Assembly (NCBI RefSeq): GCF_030272615.1 | Contig: NC_081406.1 | Span: forward strand, 260,017,386 to 260,081,385 | From: Cryptomeria japonica | Lineage: Eukaryota > Streptophyta > Pinopsida > Cupressales > Cupressaceae | Direction: 5' to 3' | Length of the DNA stretch: 64,000 bases | In this document: positions 1 through 12,009 of the stretch, in pieces | Numbering within the stretch: the stretch's first letter is position 1 | Layout of the letters: each line of letters begins with the position of its first letter | Notes under the pieces: model-generated | Told to the model about the DNA's origin: nothing | Databases searched by the model: none | What the model saw: only the letters and a program-made list of their open reading frames with translations | Translations under genes and position numbers: made by a program

Positions 1-677
1 CCCCGGTTGAGGAATCAACCTTGAAATAAATTAATTGTGAATGCTTGAATGTAAACAATGGAAATGTATACCTTGCTGATCTGCAACTTGTCGATGATGA
101 TTGCTTTGCTTCTTGAATGTAGATTACAAGTGTTGCATGGAATGACATGTAACATGACAAAATCTTAACACATATACATGCTTGCAAATGAATGTTGTAA
201 TATTGCTCCAATGGATGAATGAAGAAGACTTGAATTCTTGAATGCTTGATGATGTAGATCTTTGCCTATGCTTGCTTATGATCCACTTTGTTTGAATTTT
301 TCCTCCCACAAATGAGAAAACCAACTCCCTTTTATACATTCCTCAGAAGATTAATTCATCTCACCAAAGGCTGAGATTGGGGAGATTTGGGATCCCGAAG
401 TGCAAATAGGGCCGAGGAGACCTATCTTGGGGCCACCCTAAGAGGGTGGGATAGGGGCGCCATGCCCCTATCCAAGGGGGACATGGGTGACACACCCCTA
501 TCATGCCCTATCTTGGGCCCTGGACAGGGTCCTAAGGCTATCTCAGGGCTCAACCAGGAAGGGGTCAATGGGTGAAAATGCAGAAAGGGGTCTCGGCTAG
601 GAAGGAGGATGTCATTACCAAGGTGAGGACCTCAAATGTGGTTAAAATTGCAAGAGGCGCAATTTTATGACACCACA
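1..677 (-). mobile_element. Partial LTR of a Gypsy-type element, cut by the window start
   Basis: Read on the minus strand this begins TGTGGTGTCATAAAATTGCG. That closely resembles the start of the LTRs at 27149 and 33733 (TGTAGCGTCCTAAAATTGTG), and both continue with a CTTGCAATTT block. A TATA-like TATAAAAG lies on the minus strand near 331-338. The GC-rich middle (about 390-600) holds two perfect hairpins: 433-439 with 443-449, and 450-458 with 464-472. The other LTR end lies outside the window, so full length and target duplication cannot be checked. The small ORFs here are not convincing genes. Confidence 0.6.
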
Positions 678-799
678 ATAAGGAGCTAAAAAAATCTCAA
701 CTCTAGCTAAACTAGAAGCACAACTAACTGAACTTAAGCAAAAAAGAATAGCTAAAGTTAAAATGCTCTAGCATAATTAGATATATAGTTTCCTTATAA

Positions 800-1560
800 A
801 TCTATTCAATTATATAATTCTATACAATTGAGCTTGATAATTTGAAGAAAAGGTTAAAGTTAAGACAAATATAAAAATAATTTAATTTTTAAAACAAGCA
901 CTAAATTTGATCCCCCTAGATAAAAGTTGAACATAAGAAATATATCTTAATGTTATGCATAGAAGAAGTAGAAATTGTACACAATGATCAGATTAAAAAG
1001 AATACAAATGACAAATTATGTTTATATCATAACTATAGCACTCATTTCAATATACAATGTCATGCTAAAAAAGATCTACCTACATGTAACTTGAGTCAAA
1101 AAATACTAGCATTGTAACAAAAGATAAGAATAGGAAAATAATGAAGTCTAAACCTAGTGTCATGGTGGGTATGAAAACATATTTAATTCCCTTGTAACCA
1201 TAGAGGAATTAGAAAGATGGTTCGACTCTTAGATATGGATCAATGCTCAAACAACACACTTTATTATTGATAGTGGAAGCTAGAAGAACCGAATTTCTTC
1301 ACAAGTAGTTAAAATATTAAACTCACCTCTAACATCTCAACTAAAATCATACTCTATTGGGTGGTTTAGTGAATAATCTAGAAAACGTGTCATTGAATAG
1401 TGTTAATTACTATACAAAATAAATTTTTTTATAGATACAATCCTTTACAATGTCACTCCATTAAAGAGCTATATGATGTTGTACCTAAAAATATATATAT
1501 TTATTATTGAATTGTAGTCTATGAAGAAAATTCAAGAAACATTGTCAAGAGTGTTGTTGA
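800..1560 (+). pseudogene. Decayed Gypsy gag-protease fragment
   Basis: Translation gives a C-X2-H-X4-H-X4-C knuckle at 1019-1060. An aspartic protease block follows with IIDSGS at about 1263-1280, then a stop, KN, and a region ending YSIGW near 1360. The same order and wording (VDSxSxKNLIS...GWVSQG) occur in the Gypsy element at 56290-56660, so this is an old relative of that element. It is broken by several in-frame stops (for example TAG at 1281-1283) and no reverse transcriptase follows. Its outer limits are approximate. Confidence 0.6.
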
Positions 1561-1893
1561 TGAAAGATAGCACGTGCCAAAGGTAGTACCTAAATTGTCA
1601 CTCATCAACACTAAATAATATAATAAGTTAGATAAAACTTTCATTAAAAAAAATTGGGCTTTTAATGGTGAGACCTAAATGAAGAGATGCCTTTGTAGTA
1701 TAACTAGTAATTGCACCTTGGTGTGCAATGGGTACACCGAAGAGTTGTGGAAGGTCAATCAAGGAATTTTTTTGGTCTTCTATTTGCATGTGTCTATGTA
1801 GTGGATGAGGTCAATTGGCAAACCATTTAACAAATAATGTTGTTTTGTGTAACAAAGGTCTCAACTATGCATCCATTACCAATAGGGTCAAGT

Positions 1894-1896
<3 letters not shown>
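1561..1896. other. Intergenic, nothing recognised
   Basis: AT-rich sequence without an ORF or repeat I can identify. It may be the continuing tail of the decayed Gypsy fragment upstream. Confidence 0.4.

Positions 1897-1980
<84 letters not shown>
1897..1980. repeat. Compound microsatellite (GT)27(GA)15
   Basis: An uninterrupted GT run fills 1897-1950 and switches directly to an uninterrupted GA run at 1951-1980. The purity suggests a young, length-variable locus. Confidence 0.97.
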
Positions 1981-1984
<4 letters not shown>

Positions 1985-2837
1985 CAAAACAAGATTAAGC
2001 TAGAAATATGGGGAAATAAAAAGGGAAAGAGAAATAAATATGGGAAGAGAAAGATACATGATAAAATATGCAAGGGTAATTTATGGGAGGGTCATCAAGT
2101 GCCAAATGTGTGACATAGTGGGGGTGTGAACACTCGTACTAAATTGTATGCAAGTTGCAATCATTATGAATGTAGAGCATAGATTTGAGAATAAGTTTCA
2201 TGTTGGAGACATGTTCTAAGACTACTTGGGTAAAGAGAAACAACAATAGTCTTCATAGAAGGTAAAAATTTTGTAGTATGACCAATTTATTTTAGATCAT
2301 TGAGTAGATATGAAAGCATTTTTTTGGTTGGGATTGTCCAAATATGTGAATATATTTTAGTGACAAATAAGTAGCTTGTTGTGTTGAATTAACAATAAGA
2401 GGATGGTATTCTTCTTTTTAAATCCAACACATAAAACTCCAAACAATCACAATTGTAGTTAGAAAAATCTATAGAAACTAGGAAAAAAGTCAATTTTTTT
2501 TACCAATATTTTTTAAAATACATTTAATATGGGGAAAAATATGAATTTTTCTATTCCAAAATTAATTACAATTTTACTATTGATTATCTCGTCAAGATAA
2601 CCATCTTTGGTTAGTGATATATACAAAATATTTTCTCTACAGTTTAGCTATTAATAGAACAAGTGATTTTCAAGCAAGGGCCTCATGGATATGTACTTTG
2701 TACCATCTATTAAGCTTTTCAAGCCTAGTTTTTTTCTATTATAAATTTTAGTTCAGAGAATTTTGGCTTGAGTTACTAGGGATTTAGAATTTTTGTGAGT
2801 TTAATTTTGTTTTCTTGGAAAGAAATAATACTTCATA
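1981..2837. other. AT-rich intergenic, nothing recognised
   Basis: No ORF of note, no terminal repeats and no recognisable transposon domain were seen. Confidence 0.4.
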
Positions 2838-2933
2838 GTGAAATATATCTACACCTTATGTTGTTAGGTTGTTTGTATAAAAAGTTTGGATGTGTTTGGA
2901 ATGAACCTACACTATACATTGTTGGGTTGTTTG

Positions 2934-4841
2934 TGATGTCATGGAAATGGGGACAAGGCAACAACAAATTTTAATGTTAATAAGTTAGTTTCAACCATAA
3001 AACCAAAACAAAGAACTAAAAACCATTCCAAACATATCAAAAGAGATTTCAAAAAGCATGAAAGAAGTTTAACAAAACAAAAGAAAGGAGAAGAGACTTG
3101 CTAAGATGCTTCCATGATGCCTTTTGATGCTTCTCCCTTGTTTCTCCCCTCTCCAAGTCCCAAATGAGTGTAGCTCTCAGCTTTTAGCACTAGCCATGGA
3201 TGCCATATAGAGATTCAAGATGGTTGGATATGATAAACAAATGCTATGCAAGTGTAGATAGTGATGCTATGAAAAAGCTCTATGCTAATACCAGTATAGT
3301 AACAATACTCTAATGCTTTTTCCTTTGCTTGAGGATAAGAGTTCTATTTATAGAAGAAATGGGGAGATGAAGGGTTAAGATTGAGCAATCTTAACAAGGG
3401 TTAGGATTGAAAGATATTCAATCCATGTGAGACTTTCAATCCAATCCCATGTTGACAAGTGTCACCATGAGGAGGCTTAAGAGGAGAGATAAGGAGCATT
3501 AAATGCTTGAGGGGACATGATGGTTACCCTAAGGGGTTGGGTTAGGGTTAGGTTAATGGATATTCATTTTATCCAAGGGATAAATGAATGTGCAAGGGTT
3601 AAATGGTTACCTTAGTCAATGAAATAAATGTTGTGAAGAGACCCATGAGTCAAAAAGATGGTTAAGTTAGAGGAAAGTCTCTAACAAAAGGTAAAAGGTG
3701 AGTTAACCATAAATGGTTATGTAAGAGCCTTTAATGGTTTGGAAGACTTTAGAGGTTAACCATTTGAAGACATAAAGCCTTTAATGGTTATTGAAGACTT
3801 TGGAGTTTTTTGAGAAGTGACTTCCTTTTATTTAGGAATGTGACAATGATTAGGATAGGATTAGGCTAATTAGAAGAGTTAGAAGAATCTAGAAGGGATT
3901 TAGGCATGCAAATGGATTTTGTAGGAGAATGCAAGTGGGAGGAATTTTGGGATTTTCAATTAAAATAAAATCATTTATTTCAATTAAATGGTGTAATTCG
4001 CATTTGGATAGATATTTAAATAAATATTAATTTATCTAAATGTGAATGCAAATTTGGTATTTTATTTAAATAAATCTTAATTTATTTACATGAGAAAAAG
4101 GAAGATAAAGCATTAAATGCTTGAAGACTTTAAGGGAAACCTTTAAAGGCTTAAGAAGACTCTAGAAAGAAGCATTTAAGTTTGAAGACTTTAAGGGAAA
4201 CCATTAAAGGCTTAAGAAGACTCTAGAATGAAGCCATTGAGTTTGAAGACTTTAAGGGAAGTCATTAAAGGTTTCAAGTGGGTGAGGATAAATAGGATTT
4301 TAAATACATAATTTATTTACATGAGAAAAAGGAAGATAAAGCATTAAATGCTTGAAAACTTTAAGGGAAACCATTAAAGGCTTGAGAAGACTCTAGAAGG
4401 AGGCCATTAAGTTTGAAGACTTTAAGGGAAGTCATTAAAGGTTTCAAGTGGGTGAGGATAAATAGGATTTTAAATACATAATTTACTTATTTAAAATAGT
4501 TGCGCAACTTGCATTTGTAGGAAAATGCAAGTGGGTGGAGGATAAAGGTGATCTAAATAAATGTTAATTTATATAAATGTGAGAGATGGGATTTTGGGGG
4601 ATTTAAATAAATATTGAAAGAAAATTTAATTAAACAAATATGATTTATTTATTTAATTAATGGTCTGAATTTGGTTAAGTGAATTAAATCAAATAAATTG
4701 AATAATTTATTTAATTAATAGGAGAAGAGGGTTAAGATGAATTAATTAAATATTAGTTTAATTAATTATTGATTGATGGTGAAATAATCAAATAAATACT
4801 AAATATTCATTTAATCAAGTGGACAGATTTATGTGTCTATA
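2934..4841 (-). mobile_element. Solo LTR, 1,908 bp, with GTTTG target duplication
   Basis: The element begins TGATGTCATGG and ends GTGTCTATA; the expected final CA has become TA. The same five bases, GTTTG, flank it at 2929-2933 and 4842-4846, and removing it restores a normal unit of the surrounding tandem array. A canonical plant TATA box (CTATAAATAG read on the minus strand, 3344-3353) indicates minus orientation. No internal coding region or second LTR is present, which fits unequal recombination between two LTRs. The inner half carries nested duplications, listed separately. Confidence 0.85.
4081..4500. repeat. Nested direct duplication inside the solo LTR
   Basis: A segment of roughly 200-230 bp occurs twice, starting near 4081 and 4311. 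Each copy opens with TTTACATGAGAAAAAGGAAG and closes with GGATTTTAAATACATAATTTA. Inside are 50-60 bp sub-repeats built on TTTGAAGACTTTAAGGGAA and AAGAAGACTCTAGAA; the first copy has one extra sub-repeat. The copies are close to identical, so this amplification is younger than the array around the LTR. Confidence 0.85.
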
Positions 4842-5215
4842 GTTTGTATGAGATGTTATGGTGTTTTGGTATGTATCTTCACCTAACATTGTTTGATTAT
4901 TTGTGTGACAAGTTTGGATATTTCTAGAATGAATCTACACCTTACATTGCTTATATTTATGAGATTTTTTGGTGATTTTGGAAGGGACTACACCTTAAAT
5001 ATTTACGTTATTTGTATGATATATTCAAGGGTGTTTCTGAGATGAATCTACACCTTATGTTGATGAGTTATTTTTATGATATATTTGGGTGTTTCTAGAA
5101 CATGAACCTACACCTAACATTGTTAGGTTATTTGTGGGAGATGTTTATGTGTTTGTTGAACTTTACAAATTGTCAGGTTATTTATATGCGATGTTTGGGC
5201 ACATTACAATTTTTT

Positions 5216-6500
5216 TTTAATATGAATGTACTACAATATGTTTATGGGTATTAGTCCTGTTGGTTAGTACTGACAAGGTACTTTGCAAGATTCAATAAAG
5301 TAATAAGACTTTCCATGCAATAGAAATTTAAATCATTGACTTAAACTTGGTAATGTATATGGGAATAGAGAATCAATGACTTAAATTTATTGATGTCCAA
5401 CAAAGAGAAAAAGGGAACTTTTTTACCCTTGATATGTGAGCATGGAAAATAGTTTGTTGCAAAAAAGATTGTAACGAAAAAATGATTCAACATAGAGCTT
5501 AGATGACCAAATAACTGCATAGGCACACTTAGGTTGAAGTATGACAAGCAAGAGACTAAAACACATGTTTGAGTCCAACTATGAGGAAAAAGGAACTTGT
5601 TTACCTTTTATATATGAGCATTGAAAATAATTTTTTGGATAGAATATTGTGAAAAAAGCTTTGATTCAACATAGAATCAGATGTGTTAGTCACAATAATA
5701 ATTTGAGAAGTTAGTCTAGAATAGTCCAGGATTGTCACAAGAGAATAAATTTGGGTTGGGGGGAAATGTTAATGGCATCCTAGGAAGGAAAATATTTCTT
5801 TTTGGAAACAAATTAAGTACAATTAACTAGGGGATGGAATGACTCCCAATGAAGCAAAGATAATTTTTTTATTTATTAATATTGGCATGTTCATTTTATC
5901 TTTGCTTCATTTCTCTTACTTTTTGTGTTTTAGTCTAAGATTGTAGAAACGAAAATCCTCAAACACCTACAAAAAAATGTACTCCTACATGCTTCAATTT
6001 AGTGTTAAGAACAATCTAAAAAATATGTTGCACAAGTCTTTTGATACTTCCATATAATAGGTTCTCCATTATCATATTTTTACGACATTCAATTGGCCAA
6101 TTTAATATAGTTGTGCTAAATAAAGTGTTTGAAGTTTAAATGATTCACCCTTTGAATGATCTAATGCCTCACATGGAATATACCTACTTAATTTTTATTG
6201 GGTTTTTAATTAGCACATCCAATTAATGGTTATTGACATGGGTGGTTACGACTCCTTCCCTTATATAAAATATTATTTGGGTTCATATAATTCTTAATAA
6301 AAACCATAATATCCTAACATCCACAAATTTTTATTTTTGTTTGGATCAACCAAAGAAAGAAAAACCAAACATGAACATGAAAACGTATTTTGCAAGTGTT
6401 GTATTTTATAAAATATAAATTCTTTTAAAAAGTATATATAATTATTTATTATATTTTATAATTTAAAATGTCAACATAAATATAAAGTATAGATCTATCT
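5216..6500. other. AT-rich intergenic with one degenerate duplication
   Basis: About 110 bp at 5390-5500 (GTCCAACAAAGAGAAAAAGG...GATTCAACATAGA) recurs in diverged form at 5571-5680. The rest shows no ORF or transposon domain that I recognise. Confidence 0.55.
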
Positions 6501-6502
6501 TC

Positions 6503-7290
6503 ATGTATATTTATATCTCATTATCTCTAAATCTCACTTATTCACTCCATCTCTCCCTCCATTTGTCTTACTCTCTCTATCACATTCTATCTATATCTAT
6601 CTCTATCTCCATCTTCACATCTCCATCTCTTTCCCTATCAATCTCTCTTTTTATATGTTCCTCTATCTTTATATATATTCCTCTATACATGATTAATCTA
6701 CTTCTATGTCTCTTCCTCTATCGCCCTCTTGAAGTATCTTTCCCTTTCTCTACTTTTATCTCTTTATTTACTCCATCTTTATATATCTTTTGCTCTCTCC
6801 TCACATCCTTCTCTATAGTGCCTTTATATATCTCTATATCTTCCTCTTTTTCTCTCCCCCTCTCTATATATCCCTATCTATAATCTCTATCTCTCTTTCT
6901 CACTCTCTTGCACTATCTATATATCTCTTTCTATCGATATTTCTCTTCCTTTATATCTCTCTATCTCTTCCTTTTTTTATCTCTCTTTACCCCTCTCTAT
7001 CCATTTTTCTCCATCTCTTCATATATTTATCTTTGTATTTACCTCTCTCTTTCTTTATATCTATTCACCTCCCTCTCCCTTTATCTTCATTTTTTATCTC
7101 TATCTTCCTCTCTCCTTTTCAATATCTAGATATGTCTACCTCTTTCTATCCATCCTTGTCCTTTAGTTTTTCTCCCTCTTACTTCATACTCCTTAATATC
7201 TATATCTCTATTTATGTCCTTTTCCTTTAGTTCTTTTCCCTCTCTTTAGTTCTTCATCTCTCTTCACCCTTATATATCTCCTTATTTGAA
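6503..7290 (+). repeat. Low-complexity polypyrimidine tract
   Basis: About 790 bp dominated by TCTCTAT, CTCCCT and TATATCT words on the plus strand. The apparent ORFs here encode only Ser, Leu, Ile, Tyr and Phe strings in two overlapping frames, as expected from composition alone, so I do not call genes. The tract ends where the CATATG minisatellite begins. Confidence 0.9.
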
Positions 7291-9513
7291 AATTAGTATA
7301 TATGGTCTCCTAAGGGGTTATATCATGTCCTAAGGGGTCATAGAACATCATATGACCCCTTAGGACACAATATGACCCCTACCAACACCATATGGTCTCC
7401 TAAGGGCTCATATGGTGTCATAAGGGGTCATAAAACACCATATGATCCCTTAAGACACAATAAGACCTCTAATGACACCATATGGTGTCCTAAGGGGTCA
7501 TAAGACACCAAATGACCCCTTAGGATGCCATACAACCCCTAATGACACAATGTGGCATCCTAAAGGGTCATATGGTGTCCTAAGGGGTCATAGGACACCA
7601 TATGACCCCTTAGGACACCATATGACCCATAGCACCATATAGTGTCCCAAGGGGTCATATGGTGTCTTAAGGGGTCAAAGAACGTCATATGACCAATTAG
7701 GACACAATACGACCCATGATGACACCTAAGGGGTCATATAGTGTCATAAGGGGTCATAGGGCACCATATGACTCCTTATAACGCCATACGATCCCTTATG
7801 ATACCATATGGTGTCTTAAGGGGTCATATAATACCATATGACCCCTTATAACACAAGAAGACCCATAATGACACTATATGGTGTCCTTAAGGGTCATATG
7901 GTGTCAGGAGACACCATATGACCCCTTAGGACACAATATGACCCCTGACGATACCTAAGGGGTCACCTGACACCATATGACCCCTTAGGACACAATATGA
8001 CCCCTGACGATACCTAAGGGGTCATATGGTGTCCTAAGGGGTTATATGATGTCCTAGGAACCTTTAGGACATACTATGACCCCTTAGCACACCATACAAC
8101 CCCTAATTACACCATATGGTGTCCTAAGGGGTCGTAGGACACCATATGACCTATTAGGACACAATATGACCCCTAACAACACCTGAGGGGTCATAGGACA
8201 CCATATGATCCCTAATGACACTATATGGTGTTTTAAGGGGTCATATTGTGTCCTAAGGGTTCATATGAGACCATATGACCTGTAATGACACAAAATGACA
8301 CCTAACGATACCTAACGGGTCATATGGTGTTCTAAGGGGTCAAAGGACACCATATGACCCCTTAGCACACCATACAAACCCTAATGACACCATATGACCC
8401 CTTAGGACACCATACGATGCATACTAATACTATATGGTGTCCTAAGGGGTCATAGAACACCATATGACCCCTTAGGAGACCATATGACCCATAACAACAT
8501 AATATGGTGTCCTAGAGGGTCATAGAACACCATATAACCCCTTAGAACACCATACAACCCATAATGATGCCATTTAGTGTCTCAAAGGGTCATAAGACAC
8601 AATATTACCCCTTAGGACATAATATGACCCCTAACGACATCATATAGTGTCCCAATGGGTCATAGAACACCATATGACCCCTTAGGACACCATACGACAT
8701 CATACCACACTTTACGACACCATATGGTGTCCTAAGGGGTCATATGGTATCCTAAGGGGTCATATAACACCATATGACCCCTTAGAACACAAGAAGACCC
8801 ATAACGACACAATATGGTGTCATGAGACACCATATGACCCGTTAGGAAACAATATGACCCCTAACGATACCTAAGGGGTCATATGGTGTCCTAAGGGGTT
8901 ATATGATGTCCTACGAACCTTTAGGACACAATATGACCCCTTAGCACACCATACAACCCCTAATGACACCATATGGTGTCTTAAGGGGTCGTTAGGCACC
9001 ATATAACCTGTTAGGACACAATATGACCCCTAACAACACCTAAGGGGTCATATAACACTATATGACCCCTTATAACACAAGAAGACCCATAACAACATGA
9101 TATGGTCTCCTAAGGGGTCATATGGTGTCAAGAGATACCATATGACCCCTTAGGACACAATATGACCCCTAACAATACCGAAGGGGTCATATGGTGTCCT
9201 AAGGGGTTATATGATGTATTGGGAACCTTTAGGACACAATATGATCCCTTAGCACACCATACAACCCCTAACGAAACCATATGGTGTCCTAAGGGGTTGT
9301 AAGACACCATATGACCCGTTAGGACACAATATGACCCCTAACAACACCTAAGGGGTCATATTGTGTCGTAAGGGGCCATAGGACACCATATGACCCCTAA
9401 CGACCCTATATGGTGTCTTAAGGGGTTATAGGACACCATATGACCCCTAACGACACAAAATGACACCTAACAATACCTAAGGGGTCATATGGTGTTCTAA
9501 GGGGTCATAGGAT
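7291..9513. repeat. Two-orientation CATATG minisatellite, left block
   Basis: The block is built from a unit close to TAAGGGGTCATATGGTGTCC and its reverse complement, alternating in short runs. Where the orientation flips, perfect palindromes form, such as GACACCATATGGTGTC. A recent exact duplication of about 57 bp is visible around 7920-8020. The array continues at 16895 with the same unit and variants, so the two blocks were contiguous before the Copia insertion. ORFs within it simply translate the repeat. Confidence 0.95.
9509..9513. repeat. Target-site duplication of the Copia element, left copy
   Basis: AGGAT here pairs with AGGAC at 16895-16899. The array consensus at this place is AGGAC, so the left copy probably changed C to T after insertion. 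Confidence 0.75.
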
Positions 9514-10964
9514 TGATAACTCAAATGATGAACAGTGAGTACCAAACCGGTACTAAGAGGGGGGGGGTGAATCAGTACAGGCACAAAAACTTTTCCTGAA
9601 CCAGTTTGACTGCAAACTGTGAACTACTGGCAATCACTAACACCGGTCCGAACTAGATTAGCTTACTATACAACCTACTTCCACATTTCCACTTTGTCCT
9701 TATGCATAAACAGATAATCTATCATTAGAGATAAAATGATTTACTACTAAACAAGAAATAACAAAACATCACATGAAAGAGGTATCACACATGACACACA
9801 TATTTTTCATGTGGAAACCCAACTGGGAAAAACCATGGTGGGGATGGATACCCACAAGCTATTTTTGAACTCTTTAGAAGTTCACTTTGTTAGGAGCTAA
9901 GTCCGGTTAGAGACTGTTACAATAGGTTTTGTTAGGAATCGATCCTGTTAGGGATCACCCAATTAAGGGATGGCTAGAATACCCGGTTAAGGGTTAAACC
10001 ATGTTAGAGGTTACCTTGTTAAAGGATTTTGTAAACTCAATGGCTTTGAGTCACCCTATTAAAGGATTTGTAGCAAGTTGATTAAAGCTACCCTGTTAAG
10101 GGATTTTCCAACTGTTGAAGTGGTTAGAGATCAACAGGTATCACAATGATATGGTAATAGCACTCAATGCCAATGCAGATTCGCTTTAGTTTCTTCCTTC
10201 TGCACACACACTATGCAAGTATCAATCCTCTCAACTGGTCTAACAAGAAACACATATCTCTACACTTAGATACACACACAACATTTTCCAACAACCTCAG
10301 CATGAAGCACAACATCGACCTTATAGAAAACAGATAGGTTGGTAGCAAAAACCCTAAACCCTAATCCTTTAGGTTGAGCACTTTAGGCGGTTCAATCCTG
10401 ACCATTGAACACTTTACATTTGAATACAATGGTCTTGAACAGATCTCAAGACAATCCTGACCGCTTAATGGAGGTGATAACCCATCACGCATTCTCCACC
10501 GTTTGTAGAGACTTTGCACGTTCCCAAGGTAGATAGGATCAATCCCCTTCATGCAAGATCCTTCATGTGCACGAGGCTGATGTGGCAACACGATCTAATC
10601 TCTATCATAATGCTAACTCATCACATCATGTCATTGGTTGAGTCACACAGGCTCAAGACACTCTAACCGAAAACCCCGAGGCTAAGATTGCCAACCGATA
10701 GTCTTACCATATTAAACCTTAATAGAAAACATTCCATATGCTAGTTCACATTTCATCATATCGGTTCACCTGAACAAGCATAGCGCTTCTCCTTCTGCAC
10801 ATATACCGGTTCACAACATTATACCGGTTCACTTTGCCAGTTGCTTAACCGGTAGTTGCCTAACTGGTTCACTCTTCAGCATATTGCCAGTTCACTCTCC
10901 AACATATTGACATCAATGACAACATAATATCATCATGTCAACATACTCTACACAAATGCCAACA
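9514..10964 (-). repeat. Copia LTR (3' LTR in element sense)
   Basis: 1,451 bp, TGATAACTC...AATGCCAACA on the plus strand. It lacks about 55 bp present in the other LTR (plus 15522-15577 region) and a shorter stretch near 16370. Many other differences are C-to-T or G-to-A changes. The segment just inside it, 10965-10978, reads on the minus strand as the purine-rich CCAAAGGCAGAGAT, the likely polypurine tract. Confidence 0.92.
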
Positions 10965-11211
10965 ATCTCTGCCTTTGGCATTGATGGCAATATACAAAGA
11001 TGTCTCTCTTTCTATATCACATCTTCTCCTTAATACTACAAATATCTTCTCCTCTATCATCATATTCTCCCCCTTTGACAACAATGCCAAAGTGAAGGCA
11101 TGAGCTTCCCCGTTCCACTATGCTGCTCCCCCTGAGGAGTAGCATCCTTCAACACATCAATCTTGAAAACATATAGCAAAGTAAGATCTGACTGATGTGG
11201 AGCACAAACCT

Positions 11212-11991
11212 TTAGTTTACCTCTTGAAGGGGCAGCACCCCTAATTCACCTCTCAAATAGGTAAATGTAGCCTTTGGTAGAGGCTTGGTGAATATGTCTG
11301 CTAACTGCTCCTTAGTGGAAACATGTTCCAATACCACCTCTTTGTTCTGAACCTTTTCCCTCAAGAAATGATACTTGAGTTCAAAGTGCTTGGTTCTAGA
11401 ATGTAAAACTAGATTCTTGGAAATGTTAATTACACTTGTATTGTCACAAAATATGCTTACCGGTTCAGATACAAGAACTTTGAAGCCATTCAATACATGC
11501 TTCATCCAAATAGTCTAGGTGCAGTTCATAAAAGCTGCAACATACTCCGCTTCTGTTGTAGACTGAGAGATACAACTCTACTTTTTACTCATCCATGAGA
11601 CTAGTCTACCACCAAGAAAGAATGCACCACCAGTTGTGCTCTTCTGGTCATCCACATTACCAACCCAGTCAGCATCTGTAAACACTTTCAGGTTAAAATC
11701 ATTATTGTATGGATACCATAATCCATAGTCAATAGTTCCCTTCAGATATCTAAGAATCCACTTGACTACTACCAGGTGAGATTCTCTTGGGCTTTTCTGA
11801 AACTGAGTGGTTATACCCATTGCATGTGCAATGTCCAGTCTGCTATGCACTACATAATGCAACTTACCAATCATTGATTGATATTCCTTCTCATTTACCA
11901 ATGCTGACTCATCTTCTTTTGATAGTTTACAACTGGTCACCATTGGTATACTAACCAGTTTACTATATTCCATGCCAAAGGTCTTCAACAC
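11212..11991 (-). pseudogene. Copia RNase H and end of reverse transcriptase, broken
   Basis: The block 11578-11991 translates to the RT-RNase H connection and first part of RNase H (DIAHAMG, RYLKGTIDYGLWY, FTDADWVGNVDDQKSTTGG). The block 11212-11505 gives the end (CDNTSVINISKN, HSRTKHFELKYHFLRE, TKEQLADIFTKPL), all standard Copia landmarks. Between them the reading frame continues but has two TAG stops where relatives carry Gln (SKK-stop-SCIS and NCT-stop-TIWMK). The fold residues D in TDAD and D in DNTS are retained. It degrades the RNA template during reverse transcription in an active element. Confidence 0.9.
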
Positions 11992-12009
11992 CTCTTTGAC
12001 ATACTTGGA

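Larger units (their letters stand above)
2838..5215 (+). repeat. 58-60 bp tandem array interrupted by a solo LTR
   Basis: Degenerate units share the core CTACACCTTA...TTGTTAGGTTATTTGT...GATGTTTGGGTG. The CTACACC-like block recurs at 2849, 2907, 4878, 4935, 4988, 5048 and 5108. After removing the inserted 1,913 bases (solo LTR plus one target duplication) the spacings are 58, 58, 57, 53, 60 and 60. Units are only moderately conserved, so the array is old. No coding function is apparent. Confidence 0.8.

Noticed and set aside
1888-2113. Short ORFs over the GT/GA microsatellite
   Set aside because: They encode only alternating Cys-Val, Arg-Glu or Thr-His strings from the microsatellite.
6503-7230. 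Overlapping ORFs of 126 and 146 codons
   Set aside because: They are translations of C/T-rich low-complexity DNA, limited to a few residues and open in more than one frame.
10350-10375. Telomere-like CCCTAAACCCTAA in the Copia LTRs (also near 16266)
   Set aside because: Only two units, present in both LTRs, so part of the LTR rather than an interstitial telomere.
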